Part shown: piece by piece, positions 35,059 through 44,136 of the stretch
How the letters are laid out: every line of letters begins with the position of its first letter
Position numbering within the stretch: position 1 is the first letter of the stretch
Notes under the pieces: generated by a model
Seen by the model: the letters and a program-made list of their open reading frames with translations, nothing else
Database searches by the model: none
Told to the model about the DNA's origin: nothing
Source of the DNA: Natrinema hispanicum
GTDB lineage: Archaea; Halobacteriota; Halobacteria; Halobacteriales; Natrialbaceae
DNA: 64,000 bases
Assembly: GCF_004217335.1 (NCBI RefSeq)
Contig: NZ_SHMP01000009.1
Location: forward strand, 62,001 to 126,000
Direction: 5' to 3'
Position numbers and translations under genes: made by a program

Positions 35059-36111
35059 ATGCCTCCGCTTTCCCGCCGTGCCCTCCTTGCGACCGTAGTC
35101 GCTGGGTCCTCCAGCGGCGTCGCTGGCTGTAACGCCCTTTCCAAGGATTCTTCTTCGACCCCGACATCGTCTGACGGATTCGGCGGAATTCCGCTCTATG
35201 TCGCCGAGGGTGTTCCACTCCCGGACGGCGCAGACGTGGTCACCGTCGACGATCCAGTCGGCGGCCACGTGGCGCTGTTCCCAGCCGACCTATCGGACAC
35301 CGAGGGAGCGCTATACGCGCTTGCCGGTTCCACACCAGTGGCCGTTGTCGGCCGCGACGCACAGGACACTCTGATGGACATCTGTGCGGCCGATGGGCGC
35401 TCATATGGCTTCGCCAGCAATAGTTGGGGTCCCGGAACTCGGGTAGCCGCTGCTGTTCCACTGGGTGACAGCCTCGTCACGCACCTATTTAATGGAAGTA
35501 AAATCCCGAATTCTCTCCCTCAGGTACTCGACCGACTCCGGAATCCGCCAGCGGCCGGTTGCACCGTCGACGAGGAACTGTCAACTCTCCCGGACGGGCT
35601 CAACGAGCAGACGATGTCACTCGGTGTGTCCTACCTCCACGGCCGCAACGACGTGGCCCGCTTCGACCGTCGAGATACTGTCCGAGCAGCTACCGGCACG
35701 GATCAAGCGGATCTCGTGGTTGATATCAGAGGGACGATTTACGCCGGCAGCGAAGTCGGTGGCGACGGCCGGTACGTCGCCGACCAGGTCCGACTTGAAG
35801 CGTCATTTGACAACCACCTGAGTGCGACTGCCCCTCCGGCAGGCGAAACTGAGAATCTTGTGGTCCAACGTGACGTGGACATGGCCGACGACGCCCTCGA
35901 ACACAGGTTTGCGCCGGCGAGCGACGAGACGCGCCAGGGGTTCACGGCCTGCCAGCACTCGCTCGTGATCGCGCCAGAGATGCCCGAATCGTTCTCGTAC
36001 ACGGCCAACGGACGGTTCAGGTGGCGCGACCCGCGATTTATCCGCAAGGACGACCGTTGGCATCACCACACGCCCGGTCGTGCGGTATGGTATCCCAATG
36101 GGGGCCGATGA
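35059..36111 (+). CDS. Tat lipoprotein of unknown function
   Basis: 350 residues from the ATG at 35059 (MPPLSRRALLATVVAGSSSG), a Tat signal whose lipobox ends AGC near residue 24, then a serine/threonine linker. The mature part is beta-rich with no recognised motif; two cysteines occur later. An upstream ATG at 34984 would add 25 residues before the twin arginine and is disfavoured. The gene converges on the membrane protein at 36204 with a hairpin between. Confidence 0.75.
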   Translation: MPPLSRRALLATVVAGSSSGVAGCNALSKDSSSTPTSSDGFGGIPLYVAEGVPLPDGADVVTVDDPVGGHVALFPADLSDTEGALYALAGSTPVAVVGRDAQDTLMDICAADGRSYGFASNSWGPGTRVAAAVPLGDSLVTHLFNGSKIPNSLPQVLDRLRNPPAAGCTVDEELSTLPDGLNEQTMSLGVSYLHGRNDVARFDRRDTVRAATGTDQADLVVDIRGTIYAGSEVGGDGRYVADQVRLEASFDNHLSATAPPAGETENLVVQRDVDMADDALEHRFAPASDETRQGFTACQHSLVIAPEMPESFSYTANGRFRWRDPRFIRKDDRWHHHTPGRAVWYPNGGR

Positions 36112-36137
36112 CTAATACTTAGACGCGAAGTGAACCG

Positions 36138-36158
36138 CCTCGGGGTCACGTCCCGAGG
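36138..36158. repeat. Dispersed 21-bp hairpin, copy 3, between convergent genes
   Basis: CCTCGGGG-TCACG-TCCCGAGG, one mismatch, here in inverted orientation relative to most copies (preceded by GTGAACCG, followed by CACTCGCC). It lies in the 92-bp gap between the convergent lipoprotein (ends 36111) and membrane-protein (ends 36204) genes. Confidence 0.8.
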
Positions 36159-36203
36159 CACTCGCCTTACTCATCTGTAGACCTCCGATCATACAGTCAC
36201 TTC

Positions 36204-36650
36204 TCAGGTTTGCGTGGATTTGTCTCGGTGTCGTACGAAATCGTATCCACGATGGACGAGGACACCACCGATGTATGCGATCGTACCGAAGGCAATTGAG
36301 GCGCCTGCAGCGAATGCAAGTCTGACTGGATCGAAGAGGAACGCGAGTTGCCCGGTGAGCGAGTGACTCGAGAGCCCGAGGAACGCCCACTCAGCGTAAA
36401 ATCCTTGATAGGCGGCGAACAGCGCGACCCAAGCAGCGATCAATCCACCACGTCGGTATCCAACGGTGGTCGCCATGATGATCCCGATGGATGTTGCATT
36501 AGCTGGGAGGAAGATAACCCCGCCATTCACAGTGAACAAGCCGATTGCGTACGCGGCGAACGTCCCGAGGAAGATGACAGGAACGGCGAGAAAAGTGAGG
36601 TTTCGCTCAAATTGATTGCCAAGGAAGTGTTTGCGGAGGGCACGCACCAT
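36204..36650 (-). CDS. Hypothetical membrane protein (148 aa)
   Basis: 148 residues with a basic N-terminus (MVRALRKHFLGNQFERN) and about four transmembrane helices (roughly 20-45, 50-72, 78-95 and 110-135), ending in a basic tail. It has a general resemblance to ECF-type or MptA-like membrane components but no firm motif. Convergent with the lipoprotein gene. Single gene, function unknown. Confidence 0.65.
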   Translation of the reverse strand: MVRALRKHFLGNQFERNLTFLAVPVIFLGTFAAYAIGLFTVNGGVIFLPANATSIGIIMATTVGYRRGGLIAAWVALFAAYQGFYAEWAFLGLSSHSLTGQLAFLFDPVRLAFAAGASIAFGTIAYIGGVLVHRGYDFVRHRDKSTQT

Positions 36651-36825
36651 ACACTGATCTTATTACTGATCTATCATAGAAATTGGGAATGTTGAACCAC
36701 CTCGGAGAAAATAGCTGTTTGGTATGCCACTCGTTCTATGACTCCCTCAAAGTAAATCCAATCAACTGACGGACCACAGAACGTTAACGAAGCGATCCCA
36801 ATCAAACTGGGGCCATGATACTGCG

Positions 36826-37672
36826 CTAGTGAGCAGACATCCCCGAGACGACATTGACGAAATAGACGCCAGCGATGATGAGGAGGATGCCGACAACGCC
36901 GGGGAGACCAATCTGTTCACCGAACACGACAACGCCGATCGCGGCGACACCGACGATTCCCAGCGCTGCCCACGTCCCGTAGACGACCCCAATCGGGAGA
37001 TCCTGTAGCGTCAACAAAACCAAGTAGAACGCCAGTCCTTGACATCCTCCTCCGCGTAAACGCGGAGGAATCCTGAGCGGTAGGAGTTTCAGGTTCGCAG
37101 TCCAGTCACCGGACTACCAGTCCTTTCGGGCACGGGTAGTCCCACACATCGAACTGGTGGACTGTTGGCGGTGCCAAACCGCCGTTACCCCTATCCTCGA
37201 CCGTATTTGGCGTCCCGGTGTTGTTTTTGCCAGCGAGACGCCGGCAGGTGTCAGCAGAGTCGGGGGTATCGTGGTGTTCGCTTTGAACAGTCAGCACAGA
37301 CACACTCTTCTGGAATGTGCGTTCACCGACTGCCTTTTCGGATACTGCCTCGTTTCGTGGGCGGACAGGCCGCCTCCGAAGGACGGTTCGGAATCCGATC
37401 CGTTCCGACCGATTCCTACTCTACAGTAGGTCGCCTGTCACTTAAACATCACCATGGGAAACTCGGGGGTGACGTTTGAACGGTGGTTTGTTACCACAAG
37501 TGACGGCGCGTATCCACGCCGTGAACGGCGTGGTATTGCGCCTGTTCAGCCTATAACCGACGACAACGCCGAAACTGGGGATCGGCCGGGAAAATCCTTC
37601 CGAGAGCTTCAATGATGTGGTCCCGATGAGTTCGGACACGATCGCTGCACCGAGGAGGGCATACGGATTCAT
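36826..37672 (-). pseudogene. SMR-family multidrug efflux gene split by an IS relic
   Basis: Read leftward, 37672-37551 gives the N-terminal 40 residues of an SMR protein (MNPYALLGAAIVSELIGTTS and on to VVVGY). From 37038 to 36826 the rest follows (LAFYLVLLTLQDLPIGVVYG ... to the stop). Joined, they give a normal SMR of about 107 residues with four helices and the conserved early glutamate in SELIGT. The 513-bp element at 37038-37550 separates the two parts, so the efflux pump is inactivated. Confidence 0.85.
37038..37550 (-). mobile_element. IS1341-type relic, copy B, inserted in an SMR gene
   Basis: Ends match copy A (CTCCGCGTAAACGCGGAG near 37050 and CCACGCCGTGAACGGCGTGG near 37513-37532, then GCGCCTGTTCAGC). 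The leftward frame keeps a TnpB C-terminal trace (VEDRGNGGLAPPTVHQFDV). No direct repeat of the target flanks it, as expected for IS200/IS605 elements, and the junction lies next to TTATA in the SMR gene, as it does in copy A's flank. Confidence 0.85.
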
Positions 37673-37831
37673 AGGGCCATTGAAATTCCTCTCGCTTCGG
37701 GCTATATTTTTCTACTTTCGTGACTGTTTTGACCATGGTTGCGGTCGACAGGGAAAAAACCACAGGCGCAGTCACTAGACCAGAATCTGGGCACATCTTT
37801 CAATGGTACTGGCAGGTAACTCCGACGTATT

Positions 37832-38722
37832 ATGAGAGTGCTTAGGCGTCTCAAAATCGGATTCGGCATGGCACGCCGGAGCGGTCGCGTGCTCAGAGCT
37901 TATCCGAAACTGTTCGTGTTCCCACTCATCGGCGGGCTCTCGGGCGTCGCGTTCATCGTCACGCTGTTCGGGAGTCTGTACGTCACGGACTCGTTCCTCC
38001 AGGAGCCTGGACTGGCAGTGTACATCGCATTGTTTGTCGCCTACCTCGTCGAAACGTTCATCGCGTCGTTTTTTACGGCGGCGCTGGTTGCTGCGACTCG
38101 AACTGTTTTCCACGGCGAAGAACCTTCGATCCGAGGAGCGCTGGCTGCCGCTTGGAAGCGGAAACTACCGTTGTTGGCCTGGTCGCTTATCGCTGCGATT
38201 GTTGGCGTTGTCATCCGGATAATCGAATCAGAGGATAACATCGTGGCACAGATCATTTCGGGCGTCTTTGCGGTGGCGTGGAGCGTGATGACCTACTTCG
38301 TCGTTCCGGTGATCGTCTTCCGTGACCCATCGGTCACGGAGATGCTCAAAGAGAGTGCGAGTACGTTCAAAGACACATGGGGCGAGTCAATCGGTGCGAT
38401 GGGCACGATCGACATCGTCACCACTCTGCTGGCGCTCATTGGCGTCGGACTCGGTGCCCTCACGTTCATCGTGACCGCCGGCATGGGCACAGTCCAACTG
38501 CTGGCAACGGTGCTAATCGGTGGCTCTACGTTCATTTTTGGCCTCCTCCTCGGAAAGGCGCTCAGTGGTGTCGCAAAGACAGCACTGTTCGTCTACGCGA
38601 CAGAGAGTATCGCGCCAGAGTACTTCGACGATATGGACTTCAGTGAGTTCGGCGGTGACCAGTCGTCGTCCACGGGTCGCCTCGGAGGCCGCCTTGGTGG
38701 CTCCGGCGACGGTCAAATCTAA
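37832..38722 (+). CDS. DUF6159 family membrane protein
   Basis: A 296-residue protein with about six transmembrane helices and a glycine/serine-rich cytoplasmic tail. The start (RLKIGFGMARRSGRVLRAYP) and the segment VPVIVFRDPSVTEMLKES resemble the DUF6159 family found near transporter genes. Function unknown. It is followed 37 bp later by an ABC ATPase gene. Confidence 0.8.
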   Translation: MRVLRRLKIGFGMARRSGRVLRAYPKLFVFPLIGGLSGVAFIVTLFGSLYVTDSFLQEPGLAVYIALFVAYLVETFIASFFTAALVAATRTVFHGEEPSIRGALAAAWKRKLPLLAWSLIAAIVGVVIRIIESEDNIVAQIISGVFAVAWSVMTYFVVPVIVFRDPSVTEMLKESASTFKDTWGESIGAMGTIDIVTTLLALIGVGLGALTFIVTAGMGTVQLLATVLIGGSTFIFGLLLGKALSGVAKTALFVYATESIAPEYFDDMDFSEFGGDQSSSTGRLGGRLGGSGDGQI

Positions 38723-38759
38723 TGTGCATATCATTCTTCAAAACACTAGTTAACAATTT

Positions 38760-39521
38760 ATGACAAGGATCGAAACGAATGAATTGACGAAACAGTATGG
38801 CGAGACACTCGCTGTTGATCGATTAGACTTATCGATTTCTGAAGGGAGTGTGTACGGGTTTCTGGGACCGAATGGTGCAGGAAAGACGACAACGATGCGG
38901 CTGCTTACCGGTCTCACACGACCTACGAGTGGAACCGGTTCTATCGCTGGCGTTCTGATCACGGATCGGGACGGACTGCGCCCTCATCTCGGGTATCTTC
39001 CCGAAGAACCCCCACTATACGAACAAGCAACCGCATACGAACAACTCGAGTACGTCGCTGGACTCCGTGATTTACCCGAAAGGGCTACACAAGAGCGTAT
39101 CAATACGTTGCTCGACGAACTTGATCTCACAGCCGACGCTATGACGCGAATTGCGGACTATTCGAAAGGGATGCGTCAGAAAACGGCGTATATCCAGGCT
39201 GTGCTTCACGAACCGGACGTCGTGTTTCTAGATGAACCCACGTCCGGGTTGGATCCACGCGCGGCCCGCACGATTCGAGAGATGATTCTGGATCTCGCTG
39301 ATTCAGGAACCACTGTCTTCCTTTCGACGCACATCCTTCCCGTTGTTGATGAAGTCGCGGATACAGTCGGCATCCTCTATGATGGGCAACTTGTTGCTGA
39401 AGGCGCTCCAGAGACACTCACACAGCGCGCAGAAACAGGCGATACACAAACGCTCGAGGACGTGTTCCTCGAACTGACGAGTACTGATCCCGCCGCAGAT
39501 GTGGAGGCAACCGATGGCTGA
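38760..39521 (+). CDS. ABC transporter ATP-binding protein
   Basis: 253 residues: Walker A GPNGAGKTTT, signature YSKGMRQK, Walker B VVFLDEPTSGLDP and switch LSTHILPVV. Shorter than the ATPases at 30408 and 49965 and of a different subgroup. It overlaps the permease start by 8 bp. The pair may move lipids, peptides or drugs; not identifiable from the sequence. Confidence 0.92.
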   Translation: MTRIETNELTKQYGETLAVDRLDLSISEGSVYGFLGPNGAGKTTTMRLLTGLTRPTSGTGSIAGVLITDRDGLRPHLGYLPEEPPLYEQATAYEQLEYVAGLRDLPERATQERINTLLDELDLTADAMTRIADYSKGMRQKTAYIQAVLHEPDVVFLDEPTSGLDPRAARTIREMILDLADSGTTVFLSTHILPVVDEVADTVGILYDGQLVAEGAPETLTQRAETGDTQTLEDVFLELTSTDPAADVEATDG

Positions 39522-41295
39522 GCCAACCTGGCCGCGACATGCTCTAAGCATCGGCGTGTTCGAGTTCCGACGGTCAGTACGCGCACTGTGGCAGGATAAA
39601 GCCCAGCTCACGTTGAGAGCATTCGGGATGGTGATTCCATCACTCTTGACGCTGGCAGTTACTATCGTGTTCGCCGATGCGATACGTAATCTCGAGCCAT
39701 TTGCCGTTCCAGATATGGTTCGCGGAACGGTCGCGCTGTTCTGGTTGTTCGGTGTCTATCTCATCGCTCAGCGTGTCGTCTCAGCACGACCGCGCATCAA
39801 CGCCGAATCGCTGATGTTAACAACGGTCTCAGCACGAACGGTCGCATTTGGATTGCTCGTCGCGGAGATGCTGCGAATCCTTGCGTACGCTGGCTTTCCA
39901 ATTCTGGTACTGACTGGTGTTAGCGTGTTCCTCCTTGGCTCACCCGCAAGTCTCATTCTGCTCCCAGTAGTTGCTGTTCTCTTCGCTGCGACCGTGGTGG
40001 TTGCAGGATCGGCGGTGGGGTACGCGGTTGCGTTGCTCGTTGCGAGGTCTCCTTTCATTGCCCGCCATAAGACGATCCTCGGAACAACTGCTACGCTGCT
40101 CGCAATGGGTGGGTACTTTCTCTTCCTCTACCCACAAATAAGTGGACTCAGCCAAGCGGCACTGGCATGGGTCCCAATAGGGTGGCTAGCCGATCTCGCA
40201 GTCGTGGGAACACCGTTTGTCGGGTCTTCCCTCCGAGCGGTCGGCGTAATTGCCGGAAGTGCAGTACTACTCGTTGTCGGTGGGCTCCTTGTCGAACGGG
40301 AGACAGCCGTGTTTTGGTTTATTGAGCCGGTGAGTCCAGATACAGAGGGAAGCGTGTCTGTTCTTGAGCAAACCGCTGAGAAAGAGAACCTTCGACCAGC
40401 AACCCAAGATTCCCTCGCAGCTGCCGTAACACCACTAGTTGTCCCCCGATTTGTTTCGACACCAGTTCGACGTGTTGCAGAATGGGCACTCATGCGGACG
40501 CGCCGTGATCCGAACCGGTTGATGTTTCTCCTCATCCCCGTCTTCGCCATCGGCAGTCCGCTCGTCAGTACAGCTGTCCAATCTGGATCGATTGGCGCAT
40601 TAGGTGCTCCACTGACTGCAGTCGCACTCCCATGGCTTGTCGGCTCTCTGTTCGCAATGAACCCACTTGGTGATGAGGGAGCGGTACTCCCAGTAACACT
40701 CACAGCTGTATCGGGGGATCACTACGTCCGTGGTCTCATAGTGCCTGGTCTGGTCTTTGGACTCCCGATCATCCTTCTTGTGACGGTTCTTGCTGGACTC
40801 GTTTCACCATACACGATCGGTGAGCAACTCGGTCTGGTCATCCTCAGCGGCTATCTTACGGTCGTTGCTGTCACCATCTCTCCGGCGATCGGAATGGCAT
40901 TCCCCAGGTTTAGTGCAATTAGCGTCGGTCAGAGTCGAAATGTCCTTCCACCACGAATGACTGCTGTTGCCGTTCACGCAGGACTCGTACTGCTCCCAGG
41001 TGCGTTGCTGGCTGCCCTACTAGTTGCACCACGAGTCGCACGAACTGTCCTTGCTGGCGTATTCGGCTTCGTTCCAACAATCGTATTAGAGTTGCTCAAC
41101 AGTTCTCCTTACGGTATCAGTATACTATCTACGGCTGCTGGCGCGTTTCGTGCTGTTGGAGAGAATATTCAGGCTATTGGACTCGATCAATTGCAGATCA
41201 TTGGCGGAGGGGCGATGTTGATCGGTGGGATTCTCTGTTCATATATACTGTATCAGAATGCTGTACACCGGTTTAACCAATATATGCCTCCTTGA
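39514..41295 (+). CDS. Large ABC permease (about 593 aa)
   Basis: 593 residues from the ATG at 39514 (MAEPTWPRHALSIGVFEFRR), overlapping the ATPase stop. About 12 transmembrane helices in two bundles joined by a soluble segment near 270-320, so it may be a fused double permease. It converges on the orphan permease at 41463 with a hairpin between. Confidence 0.88.
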   Translation: MAEPTWPRHALSIGVFEFRRSVRALWQDKAQLTLRAFGMVIPSLLTLAVTIVFADAIRNLEPFAVPDMVRGTVALFWLFGVYLIAQRVVSARPRINAESLMLTTVSARTVAFGLLVAEMLRILAYAGFPILVLTGVSVFLLGSPASLILLPVVAVLFAATVVVAGSAVGYAVALLVARSPFIARHKTILGTTATLLAMGGYFLFLYPQISGLSQAALAWVPIGWLADLAVVGTPFVGSSLRAVGVIAGSAVLLVVGGLLVERETAVFWFIEPVSPDTEGSVSVLEQTAEKENLRPATQDSLAAAVTPLVVPRFVSTPVRRVAEWALMRTRRDPNRLMFLLIPVFAIGSPLVSTAVQSGSIGALGAPLTAVALPWLVGSLFAMNPLGDEGAVLPVTLTAVSGDHYVRGLIVPGLVFGLPIILLVTVLAGLVSPYTIGEQLGLVILSGYLTVVAVTISPAIGMAFPRFSAISVGQSRNVLPPRMTAVAVHAGLVLLPGALLAALLVAPRVARTVLAGVFGFVPTIVLELLNSSPYGISILSTAAGAFRAVGENIQAIGLDQLQIIGGGAMLIGGILCSYILYQNAVHRFNQYMPP

Positions 41296-41437
41296 CACTA
41301 TTCCCATGTTAAGCGGAAAAGTTTCCGAAGACGGCGAACAATGATCGAACGAAATGTCCGTCGGTAGGTCCTTCCCACTCGCTTCTGTGTTCGGACTTCT
41401 GGTTGGGGTCTCGTCTACAGGCGGAGTAGGCCGAGTG

Positions 41438-41458
41438 CCTCGGGGATTGACCCCGAGG
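41438..41458. repeat. Dispersed 21-bp hairpin, copy 4, between convergent genes
   Basis: CCTCGGGG-ATTGA-CCCCGAGG, perfect stem, inside the roughly 50-bp unit (CTACAGGCGGAGTAGGCCGA before it). It lies in the 167-bp gap between the convergent permease genes ending at 41295 and 41463, only 4 bp from the second stop. Confidence 0.85.
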
Positions 41459-41462
41459 TGGT

Positions 41463-42302
41463 TCACCGTATTTCCATTCGTGCGAAAGTTCGATACCCGA
41501 ATCCGAGCGGCAGGAGGAGCCAAGCTGCGAGGATCGGAAATCCGACCCACTCCTGAAGGTAGAACGCGTCCGACGCCGGATACGCCGTGATTGCGTCGAA
41601 TTCAGGGATTATCGCCTGTGTCGCGTATTCCATTGCTGCCGTCGGGTTGAGCACGTAGACTAATACGACCCAGTCTGGGGGACCGGATTCTGGCGGTACC
41701 CATCCGACCGTCACCGTCTGTAGAACGGCCGTGACGGCGTCCCATCCCAACTGAAAAAGGACATAGAGGCCCGTTGCACCGGCAAGTGCCGTAGGCTGGG
41801 AGTTTACCGTTGACGAGAAGCCGATCCCGATGGCGACGTAGACCAATCCGTAAAAGACCGTCATCACGGTGTAAAGTACGAACTCAACGGCTGCGAACGA
41901 CTCGTAAGTCAGCAATGCGATGACGGCTACGACTAAAAAGGCGGTGAGTATCGCCACGGCCAAGACGATGCTCCTCCCAATGAACTTCCCGAATACGATG
42001 TCACGTCGCGAGTTCGGTAAACCGAGCGCGAGTTTGATGCTTCCACTCTCGCGCTCACCCACGATTGAGTTGTACGCGATATCCAATCCAAGCAGCGGCA
42101 CGAAGAAAGCCATTGGTTGGCCCATGCTGTTCAATAACGCCAGCGTGCTGGTTGGGATGTCGCTCTCGCCATATATCGGGGGGACGTGTTGAATCGCCGC
42201 CCAGAACCCGGCGACGAGGACGAACAGCAGTGTGCTGGCGAGTAGAGCCCCCGATCGGACGGAATCCTGAACGTCTTTTCTGATTACCGCACTGAGTGAC
42301 AT
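41463..42302 (-). CDS. Orphan ABC-2 permease (NosY-like)
   Basis: 279 residues with six transmembrane helices, starting MSLSAVIRKDVQDSVRSGAL, with the GERESGSIKLALGLPNSRRD element typical of this family (compare GERESGSVKILLSLPHSRKD in the permease at 50894). No ATPase gene adjoins it upstream; only decayed DNA is there. It could use the ATPase at 38760 or 49965, or be left over. Confidence 0.85.
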   Translation of the reverse strand: MSLSAVIRKDVQDSVRSGALLASTLLFVLVAGFWAAIQHVPPIYGESDIPTSTLALLNSMGQPMAFFVPLLGLDIAYNSIVGERESGSIKLALGLPNSRRDIVFGKFIGRSIVLAVAILTAFLVVAVIALLTYESFAAVEFVLYTVMTVFYGLVYVAIGIGFSSTVNSQPTALAGATGLYVLFQLGWDAVTAVLQTVTVGWVPPESGPPDWVVLVYVLNPTAAMEYATQAIIPEFDAITAYPASDAFYLQEWVGFPILAAWLLLPLGFGYRTFARMEIR

Positions 42303-42459
42303 GTGTTGGTGGTTTATCCAGAGCAGCTAATGAATGTGGTGCGCGGATTCCGCGCTTCGGGCCGTCTCATTAGGCGAGAGAATGGTCTGACTGCGAAGCG
42401 TGTGTCTCGGGCGGGGAGTGGACGGAGTTGACGAATCGAATTGTCGAACTAGAACATGC

Positions 42460-42735
42460 GCACTACTGACCATCAACGAGTTATATATCGGTCAGACGGC
42501 CGTGCCCTACGACATCAAGTGGAGTCGTGACCGCTCGACGATTGGCATCTCGATTGGGTTGCGGGTGAAAGCGCCCGTCAACGCAACTGTGGTGGACGTG
42601 AAGGGGGTCTTGGAAGAGAAGAAATCGTGGACCTCGAAACGCTGTACGGACTCTCTGAGCAGAGCGATCCACCCTCAACAAGGAGTTCCTCACCGGCGAG
42701 AAGCCCCTGTTTGACATCCTCCTCCGCCTGAACAG
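42460..42735 (+). pseudogene. YgjP-like (M48/SprT-type) metallohydrolase fragment
   Basis: The frame reads LYIGQTAVPYDIKWSRDRST, IGISIG and VKAPVNATVVDVKGVLEEKK, matching the N-terminal beta-rich part of YgjP-type metal-dependent hydrolases. Homology continues in another frame (LYGLSEQSDPPSTKEF-like). The catalytic HExxH part is absent. A degraded fragment. Confidence 0.5.
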
Positions 42736-42888
42736 TAGTTGCCGATTCAGAATCCAGAGAGTTCGTTGAAGCACGACGAGGTCGCTGAAATCCGCTTGAG
42801 CGGGTGGTTCAAGCGAAGACGTGAGCAGACAGCAGCGGCTGAGACAAGTGATCTGGAATGATAGAGAGTCTCGCCAGTACGGAGGGGC

Positions 42889-43050
42889 GTGCTGACCCGA
42901 GCTGGCAAGTCGCTTCTGTTCGCGGTGTCGGTCGTCCTGTGTGAACTCATGGCCGGGTTCTTTTTTGCCTACTCGCTGAGCGTGGTGCCGGCGCTCGAGA
43001 CTCTCTCGGCGTCGGAATACGTAACGGTATTGCAGGAGATCAATGCCTAA
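42889..43050 (+). pseudogene. DUF1772-like protein, N-terminal fragment
   Basis: 54 codons from a GTG at 42889: GKSLLFAVSVVLCELMAGFF then FAYSLSVVPALETL and EYVTVLQEINA. This matches the first helix of DUF1772 (anthrone-oxygenase-like) membrane proteins, which normally have about 150 residues. The frame stops at 43050 and the remainder is absent. Confidence 0.6.
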
Positions 43051-43197
43051 AGTAGCATGTCATCGAACCGGTCACACGCCTATTGACTCGTAGGGAATGG
43101 TAAGTACAGAGCATGTAGTTAGCACCGAACGCGATGCACGGTAATTTCAAACATCTACACTCTACGGTATTACATCTGGATTAGACAAGGTGACAAA

Positions 43198-43521
43198 TCA
43201 ACTATCAGTATCTCTGAGTGTCTTAATTGGAACCCATTCCTCTCCCGTATTCCATTCCCATTGTTCCCACGGATAGTCCCACGCATAACCGTCGTCTCCT
43301 CTAATGAGTTTATCGAAATCACGTGTCGCGCCTGAGGGACTCCTCGGCTCGCCTTGGAATTGAATCCGGCCATCTTGCACCTCCGCAAAGATTGTTATTG
43401 CTGAGTATTCGCCTTGCTCAAGGTACTGCCATCGGAGTGTTGTACCGTCTGGAAGCATCGGTAGTTCTGGGTCTGGCATTGCTGCTAGAGCAACAGTCGG
43501 GTTAGTCTTAAAACTTGACAT
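43198..43521 (-). CDS. Small protein with a RAMA-like domain
   Basis: 107 residues. The stretch LPDGTTLRWQYLEQGEYSAI, a strand, DGRIQFQGEPRSPSGATRDF and a tryptophan-rich end (YAWDYPWEQWEW) look like the RAMA/SAB domain linked to restriction-methylation and DNA-binding proteins, or the similar DUF2924-type fold. It stands alone with no methylase beside it. Family call is by eye only. Confidence 0.6.
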   Translation of the reverse strand: MSSFKTNPTVALAAMPDPELPMLPDGTTLRWQYLEQGEYSAITIFAEVQDGRIQFQGEPRSPSGATRDFDKLIRGDDGYAWDYPWEQWEWNTGEEWVPIKTLRDTDS

Positions 43522-43697
43522 GGGGTCTCAATCACGGCATCGGAGACTGTAGCAGTCTCCGAGACTTGCTACATTTGGTCGAGGAACAGACCCTTGCGAG
43601 ATTCGCGTGCGTAGTTACCGGTTAGTACAGCACGAAGAGTTAGTGATCAGTACGGCGTAACGATTACTATGTAGGCGGCATACGCAGAACTACAAAC

Positions 43698-43928
43698 ATG
43701 ACCAATAGAGTGAACGAGTATCTGCGGAAACGGCCTTTTCTTGGCACAGTGTTTTTTCTACTGATGTTTGTCAGTGGCAGTATCATGTGGATCGCGATAA
43801 TGCAGCCGTCTCGTCCGCTATTCTCAATTTTATCTGATGGGGGAGTCTGGTTTACTATTGGCCTACTCGCAGCGCCCTCTGGACTGGTCTATTTTATCGT
43901 TTCGAAGCGGACTCACTCGCAGACCTGA
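43698..43928 (+). CDS. Small two-span membrane protein (76 aa)
   Basis: 76 residues with two hydrophobic segments (about 14-35 and 47-68) between a basic start and a basic tail (SKRTHSQT). Not recognised. It precedes the M48 protease gene by about 200 bp. Confidence 0.55.
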   Translation: MTNRVNEYLRKRPFLGTVFFLLMFVSGSIMWIAIMQPSRPLFSILSDGGVWFTIGLLAAPSGLVYFIVSKRTHSQT

Positions 43929-44136
43929 TCGAGGAGAGACCTCCAGTCAATACGCACGTGTAGTGGCCAGTAGTTTCGACATGATAAGTATATACAGAAG
44001 AAGTTTTCAACAGGGCTATATTTTGTAATCGGTCGGGTACCTATTTACCACTCGAGCTTAATTTCTGAGACGACATGCATTATCTTGGTTCCCCTCTAGT
44101 CCGTCCGGTTCTCAATTATTCGAGGTGAAATCCGTC

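Noticed and set aside
42712..42740. CATCCTCCTCCGC sequence as another IS1341 end
   Set aside because: Only about 13-15 bases match, the expected hairpin is absent and no opposite end follows.
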